6,782 nt of DNA from Methanobacterium sp. GTDB taxonomy: Archaea; Methanobacteriota; Methanobacteria; Methanobacteriales; Methanobacteriaceae. The stretch is taken from positions 1-6,782 of the forward strand of contig PLTK01000150.1 of NCBI GenBank assembly GCA_003164415.1. The letters run 5' to 3'. Below the pieces are notes generated by a model. It was not told the DNA's origin, did not search any database, and saw only the letters and a list, made by a program, of their open reading frames with translations. A program made the position numbers and the translations under genes. Each line of letters opens with the position of its first letter. The first letter of the stretch is position 1. Of this stretch, positions 5,511 to 6,782 are shown piece by piece.

Positions 5511-6318
5511 TACAGAAAATATGAAATTCATCCTATTATATCTATATCCCTAGGAATAATTGCAATTTTTATTATACTAACAATTCTTGCACTAATTACT
5601 GGGCAGATGTTAAACGGAGTATCAAGTACTGCAAGTATTATATTATTTTTTATTTTAATAATTGGAGGTTTTATAGCTACATATTATAGTAAAGATGAAA
5701 AAATTAGATATGGAGCTTACACAGGGTTATATTGTCTGTTTTAACAATAATTATTGCATATAACAATTTGGGATCTAATGGAATTTTAATGGCCATAACA
5801 GATATTATCCTTATATCACTTACAACTGGTTTTGGTGGTTTTCTAGCTAAATTATCCGAAAAAAATTATAGAGACTCTTTCAAAACAAGAAATTTTACTA
5901 ATGGATTTAATCCAATTTTTGCTGTAATTATTGGATTTGTTGTAGCAACAATCAGTGCTGAATTATTAGAGATTATTTTTGGTATAAATAGTGTTACCAT
6001 CGCTTATGGAGCTACTGGTTTTGTTATTGAAATGATATCCCTATTTATTGGAGGATTTGTTACTACATTTTTAGTTAGTGATAAGAAAATACAATATGGA
6101 ATCTTTGTTGGTATAATTGCAGCAGTTGTAGGTCTTTAAAATTATATATTGAAATGGTACATGGATTACTAATTCACGAAATTCATTATTATTATTATTA
6201 TTATTATTTAATTGGTTCATGTGTTGGCTATATATTATTTTCAGGTATGGGAGGTTATCTGGGTATAATACTAGCTAAACGTTTAAAGAAAAATAGAATT
6301 TATAAAATAAATTTATAA
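5511..6318 (+). pseudogene. Decayed multi-pass membrane protein, DUF5518-like, two tandem modules
   Basis: One membrane protein can be read only by changing frame twice. Frame A (5511-5744) gives two hydrophobic segments and ends at TAA just past GAYTGL. Frame B (from about 5732 to 6139) continues with SVLTIIIAYNN and runs to a TAA after IIAAVVGL. Frame C (from about 6136 to 6318) adds LIGSCVGYILFSG and the basic end GGYLGIILAKRLKKN. Each junction is explained by loss of one base, probably T, in TTATTATTG near 5730 and in a T-run near 6135. No proper start codon precedes the first segment. The joined protein would be about 265 residues with some eight membrane segments in two homologous halves: IGGFIATYYSKDEKIRYG recurs as IGGFVTTFLVSDKKIQYG, and GFGGFLAK as GMGGYLGI. 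It resembles the glycine-rich DUF5518 membrane proteins of methanogens, of unknown function. Sequencing error in short T-runs is the main alternative to real decay. Confidence 0.65.
6185..6208. repeat. (ATT)8 microsatellite
   Basis: Eight uninterrupted ATT units lie inside the last module of the membrane-protein pseudogene, where frame C reads them as seven tyrosines in a row. A shorter (AAT)4 tract lies just before the pseudogene at 5490-5501. Such a tract can change length by slippage. Confidence 0.9.
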
Positions 6319-6324
6319 AATTTG

Positions 6325-6352
6325 ATGATTAGGATAATTTATCATTATTTTT
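6325..6352 (+). terminator. Weak hairpin plus T-run after the pseudogene
   Basis: ATGAT (6325-6329) pairs with ATCAT (6341-6345), followed closely by TATTTTT on the + strand. The stem is short, so this is only a possible terminator between the convergent pseudogene and kinase gene. Confidence 0.2.
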
Positions 6353-6381
6353 CATGGTAGTAGATCTATTATATCAAACTA

Positions 6382-6782
6382 TTATTTTTTTTGATTCGGG
6401 ATATTGAAATAAAATTTTGATCCTTCACCCTGTTTAGATTCGACCCATATTTTCCCACCATGTCTTTCAACAATTTTTTGACAGATTGCAAGTCCAATAC
6501 CAGTACCCGGATATTCATATTTATCGTGTAATCTTTTGAATACTTCAAATATTTGTGACTGATATTGTGGTGCTATACCTATACCATTATCACTTACACT
6601 AAATATCCATCCATCTTCATCTTGTTCAGCCAACACACCAATTTTTGGCGTTTCTTTGTCATTAAATTTAATTCCATTTCCTATCAAATTTTGGAATACT
6701 TGCCCCATCTGGGATTCATCTCCAATTATAGTTGGAAGTGATTCCTGTACTTTTATCTCGGCACAGTTCTCTTCTGATGTTA
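6382..6782 (-). CDS. Sensor histidine kinase, C-terminal ATPase domain (5' part outside window)
   Basis: The frame is open to the right edge of the window, giving the last 132 residues; the ATG at 6708 is internal. It is a complete HATPase_c domain that supplies the phosphate in two-component signalling. The N box is Q.FQNLIGNGIKF (visible residues 27-39, Asn31 and Asn35), the G1 box SDNGIGI (63-69), the F box IFEVFKRLH (77-85), and the G2 box GTGIGLAI (92-99), followed by KIVERHGGKIWVES (102-115) and the closing F.F.IP. FKRLH...YPGTGIGLAICQKIVERHGG is the signature of the phytochrome-like, PAS-domain kinases frequent in Methanobacterium and Methanosarcina. The dimerisation histidine and the sensor domains lie outside the window, so the signal and the partner are unknown. 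A glycine stands where the N box usually has alanine (GNGIKF), a mild change. The gene is convergent with the membrane-protein pseudogene. Confidence 0.92.
   Translation of the reverse strand, partial: TSEENCAEIKVQESLPTIIGDESQMGQVFQNLIGNGIKFNDKETPKIGVLAEQDEDGWIFSVSDNGIGIAPQYQSQIFEVFKRLHDKYEYPGTGIGLAICQKIVERHGGKIWVESKQGEGSKFYFNIPNQKK

Noticed and set aside
5521..5553. ATG at 5521 as start of the membrane protein
   Set aside because: This frame reaches TAG after ten codons; the hydrophobic protein is in another frame.
5732..6139. Reading the middle part of the membrane gene as an intact 135-residue gene from TTG
   Set aside because: It has no ribosome site, and clear family sequence continues in other frames on both sides; it is better read as a piece of a frameshifted gene.

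Overview
The window looks like a piece of a methanogenic archaeon, most likely of the Methanobacterium/Methanobacteriales type. The grounds are very AT-rich DNA with intergenic stretches close to 90% A+T, TATA-like boxes with near-leaderless starts on some genes and strong GGAGG ribosome sites on others, a rhodanese-less ThiI with a CXXC pair, an archaeal-style Thi4, a phytochrome-type sensor kinase end common in these archaea, and a glycine-rich small membrane protein family resembling DUF5518. The assignment is an inference from family resemblance; no 16S gene or other decisive marker is present.

Left part (1-1871, + strand): the 3' end of thiI (tRNA 4-thiouridine synthesis), then thi4 (thiamine thiazole synthase), then a stand-alone MOSC-domain gene, closed by a hairpin plus T-run. 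All three belong to families linked to sulfur transfer or cofactor biosynthesis. The Thi4 carries cysteine (Cys160) where the Methanocaldococcus-type enzyme has histidine, so it may use its own cysteine as sulfur donor.

Middle (1872-4654): an alpha/beta hydrolase on the - strand (non-haem haloperoxidase/esterase type, complete Ser-Asp-His triad) faces the MOSC gene across a convergent intergenic region with terminator-like hairpins for both directions. Divergent from it is a small + strand gene that looks like only the C-terminal third of a SAM-dependent methyltransferase. A - strand M24 (Xaa-Pro aminopeptidase-like) gene follows, with all five metal ligands but Asp in place of the usual second histidine.

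Right part (4655-6782): about 850 bases of extremely AT-rich DNA without a recognisable gene. It contains several perfect inverted repeats and one slightly GC-richer island that can be drawn as an H-type pseudoknot behind a TATA-like box. Next comes a decayed multi-pass membrane-protein gene readable only across three frames (two apparent single-base losses). It is built of two tandem homologous modules and holds an (ATT)8 microsatellite. The window ends in the C-terminal ATPase domain of a sensor histidine kinase on the - strand, cut by the window edge.

I found no CRISPR array, insertion sequence, tRNA or rRNA, and no clear new multi-gene system. The points most worth following are the Cys-type Thi4, the decayed duplicated membrane gene, the headless methyltransferase and the candidate small RNA.
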